A stretch of DNA of 64,000 bases. Origin: Bettongia penicillata ogilbyi (taxonomy: Eukaryota; Chordata; Mammalia; Diprotodontia; Potoroidae). Position 1 is the stretch's first letter. Each line of letters starts with the position of its first letter. The notes under the pieces were generated by a model. It saw only the letters and a program-made list of their open reading frames with translations. It ran no database searches and had not been told where the DNA came from. The stretch is from contig JAJHZJ010000008.1 in assembly GCA_023548195.1 (NCBI GenBank), positions 3,682,215 to 3,746,214 on the forward strand, written 5' to 3'. The position numbers and the translations under genes were made by a program. Below are positions 31,796 to 42,725 of this stretch, piece by piece.

Positions 31796-32119
31796 AATAT
31801 TGTTTATTAAGAATTTTACAAAGTCAGTCAGGGAGGTAAAACAATACTCTGTTTAAATTTCACTTTCAGAAACATAAATGGAGGCCAGAGCAAAAAGAAA
31901 AAAGATTTTCCCCTATCCTGCTATTGAGTCAGCGTTGGAGATTGAAAGGATCTTGTGGCTTCTGGTTTGTGGCTTAACCTCTAAGGGATTGTACTGTTTT
32001 TCTAACCTGTTGCCTGCCTGTGGAAAGCCACCTTATCTCCTTTGCAAGTAGGATGTATAGTAGCAAGAACTTCCTTTCCTGAAGGGAGAATTTTCAATTC
32101 TAGTTGGTTTTATAAAATG

Positions 32120-32360
32120 CGCAGTGATTAGAGGCTAAATTTGTCAGGAAAACATGAGTTCAAATCCTGAGTATGTTCAGCTGCTCAGTAGTTGAGAGAC
32201 TATAGACAAGTCACTTAACCTGTTCGAGCCTCAGTGTCCTCATCTCTAAATGGAGAGAATAGTAAGGAGTACCTTCCAGGGATGTTATAAAAATAAAATG
32301 AGATAATACAAGTGCAGTAGCTTAACATGCACTAACACTTTTAGGACACCCCATATCTGG
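32120..32360 (+). mobile_element. MIR/THER-like SINE
   Basis: ACATGAGTTCAAATCCTGAG (B box region), CAAGTCACTTAACCTGTTCG, CTCAGTGTCCTCATCTCTAA, then GAGATAATACAAGTGCAGTA. Confidence 0.75.
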
Positions 32361-32400
32361 AAAGAAAGAGTTTTGGAAAATGTAAAGAGCTATAGACATA

Positions 32401-33280
32401 TTAAATATTATTACTATTCTTATTAACATTTCTCCACTGGTTTTTCAGTGACCTGCCTTTTAATGACAACTGACTCAGCACTCCAGACACCTGAATATTT
32501 GGTGTCCAGTGTGAAACGGAAATAAACAGTGAACCTGAAGTCTTCCAGAGCCTGGCAAACAGGCCACCTCCAAATGCTCTTTTTTCTTCTTTTCTTTCTT
32601 TCTCTACTTTTCTTGCTAGAGACACCCTAATTCTGCATGTGTAGTCACAGCTTCACCAATGCCAGTTCTTATCAGATGAAGGTCCACAGTCCTCTAATTA
32701 GGTCCTTAGTACCTCCTTCCTGGGAGCAGACCGTCTCTATAGATGACATCTGGGAAATACAATACAGCTGCTGTGGCCCCCAAGGATCTCATTTATTGAC
32801 TCATCTCAGTGACAGAGAAATTCCCATTGTTAGAATCACTCCTTTGAGGTTCAGTCACTGTTTTCTGTTCCTGAAATGAAATGACTGTCCATGACAGAAA
32901 CACAAAGCAATCTTATGGAATGTTGTGAAATTATTATGACCAAAGGTGGTCCAAAAGGAGAGATGATCATCACAATAGCGTCTATGGAACATTTTAAGCA
33001 AAATGCTTTACAGATGTTATCTTATGTTGCCCTTACCACATGCCCTCCTTGTATTTCTTTGCAGAAATGAGAGTCCATGGGGTTGCATATAGCATCAGAC
33101 TTTTTATTGGAATTGCTGGGATTTTCTTCTCTTTTTTTTAAAAAAAAATGGTTATGAAGGATGTCTCTGGAATGGGGAAGATGAAAATGTGGATGATGTG
33201 AAAACAAAAAAAAAATACTTTTTTCTTAAAAAGTAGTACCTATGATCCCACATGCACAAATCAGTGTTTTTAATCATGTG
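32401..33280. other. No gene seen
   Basis: Chance frames only (32,401-32,625 and 32,637-32,879). A poly(A)/poly(T)-like run at 33,131-33,150 and A-run at 33,208 may be old retroposon tails. Confidence 0.4.
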
Positions 33281-33284
33281 GTCC

Positions 33285-33540
33285 TCAATGCATCTGTATA
33301 GCACCTAGTATGTGCTGGGCATGGTGTGTAAGCACTTCACAAATATTATCTCTTGATCTTTATCATGACCCTTTGATGTAGGTGCTATTATCCTCATTTT
33401 ACAGCTGAGGAAACTGAGAGAAAACAGAGGCTATGTGACTTGCCCAGGATCACACAGCTAGTAAGTTTCTAAAGCTGAAGTTGCAAGTCTTCTTGCGTGC
33501 CCAGTACTTCATCCATTGCACCACTTAGCTGCCAACAGAG
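33285..33540 (-). mobile_element. MIR/THER-like SINE, nearly complete
   Basis: TATAGCACCTAGTATGTGCT, ATTATCCTCATTTTACAGC, GAGGAAACTGAGAGAAAAC, ACTTGCCCAGGATCACACAG, then CATCCATTGCACCACTTAGC. Confidence 0.8.
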
Positions 33541-34195
33541 AGGATGAGATCCAAGATAAATTTTCATGGAGTGTATTAAAGGAAGACACCCAGAGAGGAC
33601 ATATCTGAGCAGACGTCCACAATGGAGGTCCTTGGGCAAGCCAAGGAATAGGTAGTATGAGGGTACTGACTGCCCAAGCGAAACAGCCAAAAGAGAAAAG
33701 AGGATCATCAGAATGCAGCCTGGGAGACCCTAACAACAATATAATTCTGTCTTTATTTTGCCTGGGAACGACCCTTCTCAGCCATTCACTTTTTCATGTC
33801 CCATTCACACTGGACCTGCACGCTCGACTCCATATCTGGACCTCAACGTCCTAGAAGTTCAAAATCCATGCTCCTTGGTGTTAGGGAAGTTATTCCCTCA
33901 TCTTCAGAGCTCCCTCTCTGGGCCTGGTCCTCTTGATTAGTGATTGAGTGCAAATTAGCTCGGTACTATTTCTGGTCCCTCTCCTTCAGTGTTCATCTCG
34001 TTGTGCCCTGTCCATCCACCCAGGACATCTTGCTATCTATTCTCCACAGCACAAGATCTCTACTTTCACCCCTCTACACTAAAACCCTCTGGACGTAGTA
34101 TTAAATCTATAATATCATTGCTTCTGGAAAAAGGCACACCAATGGACCAACCTGTTTATCAACTTACTATCCTTGTGCTTTTCTAGACCAAAGCC
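33541..34195. other. No gene seen; probably partly LINE-2
   Basis: C/T-rich text with overlapping frames on both strands and no domain. From ~33,740 it has the composition of LINE-2 body seen elsewhere in the window. Confidence 0.4.
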
Positions 34196-34600
34196 TCCCT
34201 TCTTGGCCACCACTTCACTACATATATCATCTTCCCCTACTAGAATGTAAGTTTCTTGAGGGTAGAAACTTTCTTTTTGTATTTGTATCTCCAGTGTTTA
34301 GCAAAGTCCCAGACATATAGTAAATATTTTTTTCATTCATTCCATTTATTCATCAGTGGCATCTCCTCTTGTCTGCCGGACATCACATTTATGCGTTGGT
34401 CACCTTTAAAACAAATCAAACTAAACTTATCACCTTCTCCAAACCGGCTTCTGCTCTGGATTTTCCTCTTTCTGTCAATATCATAAATCTCCCAGGCTCA
34501 GACTCTAAAAGTTAGTCTGCTCCTTACCCCAAATCCAGTGAACAAGTGCTGCCCAATGTCCATTCATAATATCTTTATTTAGCATCTGTCTCTTCTCATC

Positions 34601-34610
34601 TTTTTTTTTC

Positions 34611-34642
<32 letters not shown>

Positions 34643-34644
34643 TT

Positions 34645-34710
<66 letters not shown>

Positions 34711-34745
34711 TTCCTTCCTTCCTTTCTTCCTTTCTTCCTTTCTTT
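34601..34745. repeat. (TTTC)n microsatellite
   Basis: TTTC/CTTT repeats of about 140 bp with a few TTCC units at the right. It abuts an antisense SINE, whose A-rich tail may have seeded it. Confidence 0.97.
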
Positions 34746-34866
34746 TTGGCAATCAGGGTTAAGTTACTTGCCCAGGATCACACAGCTGTGTCTGTGGTCA
34801 GATGTAGACTCAGGTCCTCCTGACTCCAGAGCCAGGGCTCTCTCAGCTTTGCCACCTACCTGCCCC
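34746..34866 (-). mobile_element. tRNA-derived SINE (WSINE/Mar1 type)
   Basis: GTTACTTGCCCAGGATCACA, ACTCAGGTCCTCCTGACTCC, GCTTTGCCACCTACCTGCCC. Confidence 0.85.
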
Positions 34867-34929
34867 TCTGTGTCTTGCTTTCTGCTCTCACTGTAACCAC
34901 TTAATTCTTATTTATCCTATTATTTCTAT

Positions 34930-35093
34930 AAAACAGAAAGATCATTGGATTAGAAGACAGGAAACCCAAGATTCAATCCTTTCTTTCTGCTCACTTGCTG
35001 TCTCTGAGTCAGTTTCTTCATGTGTTATATTGAAAGGTTGAATCAGATGATCTCTAAGACCCTTTCTAATTGTAAGATTCTATAATTCCATTG
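34930..35093 (+). mobile_element. MIR/THER-like SINE
   Basis: ATCATTGGATTAGAAGACAG, CAAGATTCAATCCTTTCTTT, GAATCAGATGATCTCTAAG, CCCTTTCTAATTGTAAGATT. Confidence 0.8.
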
Positions 35094-35561
35094 CCTTTTC
35101 CAGTAGTCTCCTGATTAATCTGCCTGCCTTTCATCCTTCCTCCCATCCCCTTTTAATTCATTTTGCATATTGCTTGACAGAGAAATTTTTCTAAGAAATC
35201 ACTTTGCACACCTCCTGCTCAGAAAATTTTAGTGACTTTTAAGTTTCCAGCAGAGTCAGGACCAAAACTTTCTTCAGGGCTCAGCTCAAGTTCTACCCTT
35301 TCCAATCTGTTGATTTCACTGGACCTCAGTTTCCTCATCTGTAAAAGGAAGAGGTTGGACTAAACAATCTCCAACCTATTCAGTGGATTATATGCTTTTT
35401 GAGAGCAAGGCAACTTTCAATTTTGTCCTTGTATCCCTAGTTTCTAGCACAGTACACGGAACAAAATAAACATTTACTAAATGCATATAGATTAATTGAT
35501 TCTTCCAACCCTAACATTTGATTCTATGAATTCCAGGGTTGGAAGTTTATTGGGTAGACAA

Positions 35562-35577
35562 TGGAGGTATTTACTTA
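35562..35577. repeat. Target-site duplication of SINE, left copy
   Basis: TGGAGGTATTTACTTA, identical to the copy at about 35,716-35,731. Confidence 0.9.
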
Positions 35578-35715
35578 TTGATTTTGGGAGGCATTCGGGG
35601 TTCAGTGACTTGCCGGGGGCACACAGCCAGTAAGGAAATGTCTTAGGGCCAAACTTGAACTCAAGTCCTCCTGACTTCAGGGCTGGTGCTCTATCCACTT
35701 TGCCACCTAGCTACC
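35578..35715 (-). mobile_element. tRNA-derived SINE with clear target-site duplication
   Basis: GTTCAGTGACTTGCCGGGGG, CTTGAACTCAAGTCCTCCTG, GGTGCTCTATCCACTTTGCC, CACCTAGCTACCC. An exact 16-bp duplication flanks it, so this is one of the younger SINEs here. Confidence 0.9.
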
Positions 35716-35731
35716 CTGGAGGTATTTACTT
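35716..35731. repeat. Target-site duplication of SINE, right copy
   Basis: TGGAGGTATTTACTTA after the SINE head. Confidence 0.9.
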
Positions 35732-35832
35732 ACTGAGTGAAAAAACCCAGATGTGATCTTTTCTCTGTCTCCCCCTTTCTTTTTCTTTCTGTCTTTCTTT
35801 TATTTTTTCATACTGTTCTTTCCTCTCTAACT

Positions 35833-35837
<5 letters not shown>

Positions 35838-35899
<62 letters not shown>

Positions 35900-35908
35900 T
35901 CTCTCTCC
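35838..35908. repeat. (CT)n microsatellite
   Basis: About 30 CT units with one CCC interruption near 35,895. Confidence 0.97.
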
Positions 35909-36179
35909 ATTTAGAACTCAAAGTACTCTGATATTTTTCCATGTCTCAACCCTTTTCCATTCAATAATTTTAAAAAGAATTGGCTCTGTCCCTGTCCTTA
36001 TGGAAGGAGCCTTTAATCCCGGAAGACTTTCAATCCTCTCCCCCCACCCCACATACACAAATTAAAGTCTTGAGGCATTTGAGAGGAGAAACACCAACAC
36101 ATATGGCTACAGCTGTTCCTCTCATTCCAACTCAACATAAATGTGAAATCCACAGTAACATATGGTAAGGTGCCTCTGG

Positions 36180-36700
36180 GAGAAGAATGATTCCTTTTCT
36201 TAGTGTGAGAATGAAAAGTTGTGTTGTCTATATAATTTAGGCACTAAAAAAGACCCAGGCTCTCTTTAAAATAGCCCTTTTCCCTCAAATATCAAACATC
36301 TTATGTCTTGTGCATCATTGACAATGCCAGCTGTAACATTGCGGTCCAGATTTATTTATAATTGGTGTCTTCTGGAGGCTCTTTTTATAAAATATAGTAC
36401 TAAGCAGAAAATCATGATGCAGTGCATATTGGGAGTTTTTTCAAAGGTTCTTTCCAGTCTTCTTAATTAGTCATGCAAGTGAGCACTGCAAGGTCTAAGG
36501 TCACCAGAGAAGATTTTAATGCAACCAGAGAGTGGTCCCAAATAAACATAAAGGGCACTGTTTTTCTTAATGTTATTAGGTCTAAGTTTGAGTGTTCATT
36601 TGTTGGTTTTTTTCCCCGTCCAGCAGTGGGAGAGACTAATATTTCCTTGAAATAACGCACTTGAGTATGATCTCTGTATTATCTGGATTGGGGAGCTATA
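36180..36700. other. Low-repeat stretch, possible conserved noncoding DNA
   Basis: No repeat I recognise and no convincing frame (two opposed frames at 36,463-36,660 are shadows). The complexity is even, and A/T-rich motifs such as AGATTTATTTATAATTGG suggest noncoding constraint, but that is only inference. Confidence 0.3.
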
Positions 36701-36739
36701 TGTTTCTTCATCTAGTGATGAAAGAAGCCATGAGATGTA

Positions 36740-36880
36740 AGAGGAGAGATTTTTAAGTCAGAGCTCCTGGACTGAACTCTTGAATCTGCCACTTAATACA
36801 TGTGGCAACAAGTCACTTAACTCCCATGAACCTTTCTATAAAGTAGGTTGTCTTAATGGATGTCTCATATCATTTCCAGG
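36740..36880 (+). mobile_element. MIR/THER-like SINE fragment
   Basis: GAATCTGCCACTTAATACAT, CAAGTCACTTAACTCCCATG. Confidence 0.5.
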
Positions 36881-37200
36881 AAGCTACACTCAGTCATCAG
36901 AGCATGAACTCCTACAAAGATGTACGGAAAATCAGCATCCTATTCTCTCCCTTTCTCAATTGTCCTCTGTCATTCTGCTTCAGCTTCTTTGGTCTTTGCT
37001 CCAGGCTAAACTTGGAGAGAGATGTGAGAGAGAGATCCCCCCTCCAGAGGAATGCAGGCATTAAAGATCACCACGTCAATGTGGCCCTCTGCACATTCTT
37101 TAGGAATGACAATCCCTGCTGCTTGGGCTCGGTTCCAAAATTCCTTATCAGTTTTGTATTTTGGTTCATAAAGAGGGGATAGATAGTCTTTTGAAAGTCT
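36881..37200. other. No gene seen
   Basis: Two plus-strand frames (36,780-37,064 and 36,856-37,182) overlap out of phase. Neither shows a domain, and both extend into SINE text. Confidence 0.4.
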
Positions 37201-37585
37201 CTTGCAGCTCTAATTCTATGATCCTGCATTTATCTGGAGCTTTAAAGCACTTTCTGGAACAGTTTTAATGGAATACTTCATTGCGAAAGATGAGTAATTA
37301 ATTACCTATTTGGAAATTTGCCCTAGGACAATGGGATTAACTATAGTTTTCCTCTTGACCCAAGCTTCCTGGCATCCTTCTCCAATGGGCAGGAGTCAAT
37401 CATTATTAACTATTGTCATCTGGAGTCATGCCGATTACTGAATGATTTCAGTGACCTACAGAGTCGTCCTCCACGCTTCCAAGTGTGGTTCTCTGAAAGC
37501 TGTTCTCCATTCACAACATTTTAACCTCCATCCGTCTCTTGCATTCTATCTCCGCCGTCATCACCTAATTCATATTCATCTCATT
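37201..37585. other. Low-repeat stretch with homeodomain-like core sites
   Basis: Contains GAGTAATTAATTACC and TCAATCATTATTAAC, which match generic TAAT homeodomain cores, in otherwise unique sequence. Possible regulatory DNA; weak evidence. Confidence 0.25.
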
Positions 37586-37589
37586 CCTC

Positions 37590-37960
37590 CTGGAAAGCAG
37601 AAAGATCACTGGCCTGGAAGTCAGGTATGCCAAGAGGTGACCCTTTCTCTCTGTTCACTTTACTTGTCTCAATTTACTGAGTGTCAGCTTTTCTTTCTGG
37701 TACTAAATATTATCTCAGGAGATTAGAACAGTCACTGTGGAACTGGGCAGGCAGATTTGGCAGAGAATAGTACCCACGGTGGAATTTTTATTTTTTGGAA
37801 GGAAAAACCTATGAGAGGAAGCTTGATTTAGTGCATAGAACTGGCCTAGGAGTCAGGTGGATCTGAGTTCAAATGCTTCCTTTAGCATTTTTGAGAAAGT
37901 TGCTTCACCTCTTATCCTTAGCATCCCTCTAAAACTGCACATTACAGACCTATCTGTATT
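37590..37960 (+). mobile_element. Two MIR/THER-like SINE fragments
   Basis: First at ~37,590-37,690 (GAAAGATCACTGGCCTGGAA, GTCAGGTATGCCAAGAGG). Second at ~37,815-37,935 (GTGCATAGAACTGGCCTAGG, GGATCTGAGTTCAAATGCTT). Confidence 0.65.
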
Positions 37961-38179
37961 AATGGGAGAAGTTTCCATGTTGAGGAAATCACAGAACCTG
38001 ACCAAAGTAAAATCACAACAAACTGGAGCTCAGAGTGTCTTCCACTGATTGTTCGGTGTTAGGCTGAGGGTGTGGATTCATACATATTGACATTTATATG
38101 ACACTTAAGGTTTGTGAAATGCTTTTCTCATGAAAACAAATAAAAACATATATCTAAAGTTGTTTAACATAAGGTGATA

Positions 38180-38350
38180 GTGCAAATGGTGGTTCGTTCT
38201 CGAAGAGGACCAAATAACATCACTACGTTAGTCAAATTACATTTTGTCTGACTCTGGCTGATCAGACCAATATGAATTTGGAATGCTCTACCACAGGTTG
38301 GGTGCAAACAGTTCATGTGAACATTTGGAATGGATTCTCTAAATTTGAGC
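38180..38350 (-). mobile_element. Antisense SINE-like repeat tail
   Basis: GGTTCGTTCTCGAAGAGGAC is the antisense of the 3' end of a marsupial SINE-like repeat related to those at 17.2 and 40.8 kb. CCACAGGTTGGGTGCAAACA follows. Confidence 0.4.
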
Positions 38351-38359
38351 ATCTTGCTT

Positions 38360-38495
38360 TTCTTTTGAGATATTATCATCCCTGTTTTACAAATGGGGAA
38401 ACTGAGACTGAGGGAAGCAAAGTGATTTGCTTAGCTGCTATGTGACAAAGTTGGGGTTCAAATCTATGTCTTCTCACTCCAAGCTCCTTCTAACA
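38360..38495 (-). mobile_element. MIR/THER-like SINE fragment
   Basis: CATCCCTGTTTTACAAATGG, GGAAACTGAGACTGAGGGAA, GTGATTTGCTTAGCTGCTAT. Confidence 0.75.
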
Positions 38496-38901
38496 ATGTG
38501 CTGGTAAATGTTTAAAAATGATTTCTCTGGAGGAAAGAAAAGTGCACAGAATATACTTGGAAATTTAATTTGCACTATTAAGATTTTCTCCATCACTTTC
38601 TTAAATCCAGACAATTGCCAAAACAGTAGAGCAAGCCTTGGTTTGTACTGTTTGCTGAATTCTGAAATGCAAACCACTGAAAATGATAGCCAATATGAGC
38701 TGCCTCTAACATAGCCCTGTGGTTCTTACCATTACACAAGAGATTGTGCTTCATTCATTCATACTTGCATCCCAAATACCTAGCCTAGATATATAGTAGG
38801 TGCCAGATAAATAATTATTGATTGATGTTCTGTGAAGATTGATTGAAGAAACTGGAAATGCATATCTGGGAAAAGAGAGGTCAGGAGCATCAATCAATCA
38901 C

Positions 38902-38917
38902 CCAACCAGCGATTTTT
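38902..38917. repeat. Probable target-site duplication, left copy
   Basis: CCAACCAGCGATTTTT, 14 of 16 identical to 39,622-39,637. Confidence 0.7.
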
Positions 38918-39621
38918 AAAAAAAAAAATGTATTTATTTTAGTTTTCAACATTCACTTTTATAAGATTTTGAGTTCTAAAAATTTCCCCCTCCATTCCCT
39001 GCTATCTGATATAGGTTATACATGTACAATTATATTACATATATTTTCACATGAGTCATGTCGTGAAAGTAGAATCAGAATAAAAGGGAAAAACCACAAG
39101 AAAGGAAAAAAGAGAGAGCGAAAATAGTATGCTTCCATCTGCATTCAGATTCCATAGTTCTTCCTCTGGGTGTAGATAGCATTTTCTGTTATGAGTCTTT
39201 TTGGAGTTGTCTTAGATCCTTGCATTACTGAGAAGTGCTAAGTCTATCAAAGTTGGCTATCTCACAATGCTGCTGTTGCTGTGTGCAATGTTTGGTTCTA
39301 TTACTTTGACTCAGTTTCAGTTCATGTACATCTTTCCAAGTTTTTCTGAAATCCACCTGTTCATCATTTCTTATGGAACAATAGTATTCCTTCACATTCG
39401 TATACTACAGCTTGTTCAGTCATTCCCAGATGAATGGGCATCCCCTCAGTTTCCAATTCTTTGCCACCACAAAAAGAGATGCTATATTTTTGTACATGTA
39501 GATCCTTTCCCCTTTTTTATTATCTCTTTGATATTCAGATCTAGTAGTGGTATTGCTGGATCAAACTGTATCCACAGTTTTATAGTCCTTTGGGCATGGT
39601 TCCAGATTGTGTTCCAGAATG
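38918..39621 (-). mobile_element. 5'-truncated L1 (3' UTR and end of ORF2)
   Basis: The T-rich tail lies at the left. The 3' UTR (GTTTTCAACATTCACTTTTA) and antisense ORF2 end (TCAGTCATTCCCAGATGAAT, GGCATCCCCTCAGTTTCCAA) follow. An imperfect 16-bp duplication flanks it. The 136-residue frame at 39,267-39,677 is an antisense shadow. Confidence 0.85.
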
Positions 39622-39637
39622 CCAACAAGCAATTTTT
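39622..39637. repeat. Probable target-site duplication, right copy
   Basis: CCAACAAGCAATTTTT; two differences from the left copy, in keeping with an older insertion. Confidence 0.7.
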
Positions 39638-39639
39638 GT

Positions 39640-39860
39640 CATCTATTCCATTCAGTACCCTATGCTGGTTACTATAGATAGGAAGATAAAAATGAAGCCA
39701 TCCTTGACCTCAAGGAGCTTACACGGTGAATGAAGTAATTCACTAATTCATAATGAGAAAGCACAAAGTCACAAACACTGTGCTAACTTCTAGGGATCCA
39801 AGCAGAACATTCAAGATGGTACCTGCTTGAAATGAGTTCATGCTCTAATTGGAGGAAACA
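39640..39860 (+). mobile_element. LINE-2-like 3' fragments
   Basis: CCTTGACCTCAAGGAGCTTA and a second piece with CACTGTGCTAACTTCTAGGG. Confidence 0.5.
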
Positions 39861-40450
39861 ATCTATAAAAGAAAGTTCAGCTTCAAGGGGGAGAAAAAAG
39901 GCTCAGACATCTTAAGGTTCCACCAGTGGAGTAGATGACAAGGCCTCAAGGTCTTTAGATAACATAGGTAATTTAAATGACAAGTTAGAGGAGAGCCAGG
40001 ACACATGGTAAGACCTGGTGGAACTCCATCTCATCAGAAGAAAAGTGAGCAGTCACGTACCCTGGGTAAGGGAATTCAAGATGAGAGTACTCCCCTAGTG
40101 GTGTAGCCCTCCACCATGGGATGGTTGTCTTCTTGTATTTGAAGGCCTGAGAAATGGAAAAGGAATTAGATTTCTTCTGTTTGATCCTAGGGGGGAAAAT
40201 CTAGGTGGAAGTAGTAGAGAGCAGTTTAAGGTATGATGCAAGAAAAATCTTCTTATTAAAACTATCTAAAAGTAAAATGAATTTCTTTGGGAAGGAGCGA
40301 ATTTCCTTTCCCTAGAGTCTGAATGGTCACTTGTCAGGCCTGTCATTTAGGAACAAGCTCATAAGTGTGCATTGAGCACAACTGGATGTGAAGCTTACCC
40401 ACATCACAAAGCACTATTGATCCTGTGAGCCTGGTATGTACCAAGACACC
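39861..40450. other. No gene seen
   Basis: No long frame and no named repeat. Confidence 0.4.
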
Positions 40451-40454
40451 CAGT

Positions 40455-40560
40455 CCATGCTCTCATTCAGTTGTGTCTGATTCTTTGTGACCACATTTGG
40501 GGTTTTCTTGGCGAAGATACTGGAGTGGTTTGCCATTTCCATTTGCCAGGTCCACGCTCT
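40455..40560 (-). mobile_element. tRNA-derived SINE, distal part
   Basis: TCAGTTGTGTCTGATTCTTT, GTGACCACATTTGGGGTTTT, TACTGGAGTGGTTTGCCATT: the non-tRNA part of the WSINE-type SINE seen complete at 58,870-59,108. Confidence 0.85.
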
Positions 40561-40679
40561 AAGAACAACTAAATACAGATTGAACTCAGTGGTATCTCAG
40601 GACCCCTTCTAATGGAAATGTTCTGTGATTTTGAGAGCAAATATGTTTTTAAATTTGCTAAAAAATGACTAAGCCAAAC

Positions 40680-40935
40680 ATTTCTGGTGCCAATAACTCA
40701 GATGAAAATTAAGGATGGTGGTGAAATCCCTGTAACCTCTACTGAAATACCTGGGCCATCTCCAGTTGTCCTGATGAATATCAGGCCACTAGTCCCAGAT
40801 GGCTCAGGAAAAAAAAGTGAGGTTGGTGACTTTGCATGGCCCTCCCTCACTCAAATCAAAGTCAACTTCAAGTCATGTCATCATCTTGATATCATGGTCC
40901 TCTTGAAGCATGGAGGGACAAACACAAAACCCCCC
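40680..40935 (+). mobile_element. Marsupial SINE-like repeat, second copy of the 17.2-kb family
   Basis: Matches 17,160-17,332 block by block, then continues into GATATCATGGTCCTCTTGAA and an A/C-rich end (ACAAACACAAAACCCCC). The 83-residue frame at 40,687-40,938 lies within it and is not a gene. Confidence 0.65.
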
Positions 40936-41260
40936 TGAAATACCACTTCATGGATGGATGGAGGTGACTCTGAATTCTCAAAGGCCAGGTAAGCAGAGTA
41001 TAAGCTCAGGCAGGGTCTATGAAACTGAAAATAACTACAGATTTGGAGATCCATGGTGTATCCATTGTCTTGAGGACAGGTCTAGCTCAATGTGGAGCTT
41101 TGTGCCCAAGATAGAGGTCATCGGGTGATAAGCATTTGACCCCAACAACTCACAAAGATCATTGACTACAATTTGGAAGAGATGAACCTTGTGCTCATAA
41201 AAGGAGTCCCCACATTCAGGAGATTATGAATCCTAAAAGTCTTGCAATAATTAATTTGGT
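40936..41260. other. No gene seen
   Basis: Chance frame 40,910-41,128; no domain. Confidence 0.4.
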
Positions 41261-41299
41261 AACTCTAAACATTACACTTATTTAGTTTGACTCATGGAG

Positions 41300-41475
41300 A
41301 TGAAGAATCTCTACATATTAATTAAAATTATAATAATAAATTATAAAATAATTTATTAAACAAATTTAAAAGCCACTACATTTAATGAATCAAATAAATT
41401 AGCTAATAAATACATTTATTAAAATTAAAAGTAATTTATAAAAGTAAATTATGAAAATAATTATAAATTAATTAC
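41300..41475. repeat. AT-rich low-complexity tract
   Basis: About 175 bases of A/T-dominated sequence with repeated TAAATTAT/AATTAAAA motifs. Confidence 0.85.
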
Positions 41476-41975
41476 AAAGATTGTAAGGTCAGGAATTCAG
41501 AGTTCAGGAATACGATGATGAGGGACTAGACTAGTAGGGTAGGGAGAAAGAAGATATGAAAGGTACTGTGAAGGAGGAATCATCACGATGAGGACAGAAT
41601 GAATGAGGAAAAGATGCCTTCAAAGGCAAAGTTCTAGGGCAAAAGCTCTATTATTTTTTCATATGAAGCCCCTATTATATGTTTTATAACATTGACATGG
41701 TCAGTTTCAGATTCATCTTGTAATCCTCTTCATGATGCTTAAGCTTTTAAGACTTGTTTTTTACTTTTTAAAGTAACCTGACATGAAGAATATGATTTTT
41801 TAAAAAAATAAAACCTTAAAAAACCACCTAAATTGATTTTATTTTTGGAGCTAAGCACATAGATAGGGGAACTAAAATGACAAAGAGTTAGCAGGGGTTC
41901 ATCAAGAATGGTTTGGGCAAAATAATTTCATCTCCTTGAAGAAACTTTTCCTAATGCAGGTGGGTCACTTACCCA
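41476..41975. other. No gene seen
   Basis: No named repeat; no convincing frame. Confidence 0.4.
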
Positions 41976-41989
41976 GCTTTCTACTTGGA

Positions 41990-42118
41990 GAGTTGCTTGG
42001 GGGCACCTAGGTGTTAAATGAGTTGTTAAGGATTATACCAACAGTATGTGTCACAGGTGGAATTTGAGCCCAGGTCTTCCTGATTCCAACTTTCTATCTA
42101 CTACTCCACAGCTGCTAT
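41990..42118 (-). mobile_element. tRNA-derived SINE, diverged
   Basis: AATTTGAGCCCAGGTCTTCC, TGATTCCAACTTTCTATCTA, CTACTCCACAGCTGC. Confidence 0.65.
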
Positions 42119-42199
42119 CACTGATCATTTAGGAATGATTAATAAGAGATTAATAACTGATTTTTCATCCATTGACTCATTCTTTAATAGAGGCATGGT

Positions 42200-42725
42200 A
42201 CCCAAAATCTAGAGTATTGTGATGGGTTCTAAACTCCACATTATAGGAAGGATTTTGATGAACTGGAGAATATCCAGATGATAGAGATTAGCATGGAAAA
42301 CAGACTCAAAACCATGCCATCTGAATATCCATCAAAGTAACTGGGAATATTTAGCCTAGAGAAGAAAAGACTTGGTCTGGAATAGGGGGGTAGGAGTGGG
42401 GAGGAGGGCAGTGGTAGCTATTTTCCATATTCAAAGGACTGCCATATGAAGAGGGAATAGATTGTTCTTTTTGGCCACAGAAGGAAGAACTAGGACAGCA
42501 TATGTTCCTACATCATAGGGAAGTTGATTTCAGTTCACCATGGAAAAAAAGTCTTCATAATTAGAATTGTCTCAAGAAAAAATGGGCTGCCTTGGATTTG
42601 GCTCTGTAAGAGGGTATTGGATGACCTGTTGTTGGGGATATTCTTGGACAGATTTCTGCTTCTGGTTCAGGTTAGATGAGATGACCCCTCTGAGGTCTAC
42701 CCTTAACTCTGAAATTCTGTGATTC
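42200..42725 (+). mobile_element. CR1/L3-type LINE 3' fragment
   Basis: GATGAACTGGAGAATATCCA, TTTAGCCTAGAGAAGAAAAG, TCAAAGGACTGCCATATGAA, ATGGGCTGCCTTGGATTTG, then GATGAGATGACCCCTCTGAG. Same family order as at 0.2 kb. Confidence 0.7.

Larger units (their letters stand above)
34196..35500 (+). mobile_element. Clustered LINE-2-like fragments interrupted by younger repeats
   Basis: L2 3' terminus at 34,240-34,330 (AAGTTTCTTGAGGGTAGAAA, CTCCAGTGTTTAGCAAAGTC). L2 body text follows at 34,340-34,570, 34,868-34,925 and 35,095-35,300, and another terminus at 35,385-35,490 (GTATCCCTAGTTTCTAGCAC). A TTTC microsatellite, a SINE and a MIR break it up. Confidence 0.55.

Noticed and set aside
39267..39877. 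136-residue plus-strand frame
   Set aside because: It is the antisense shadow of a 5'-truncated minus-strand L1.
40687..41128. Two plus-strand frames of 72-83 residues
   Set aside because: The first lies in the interspersed repeat also found at 17.2 kb; the second has no domain.
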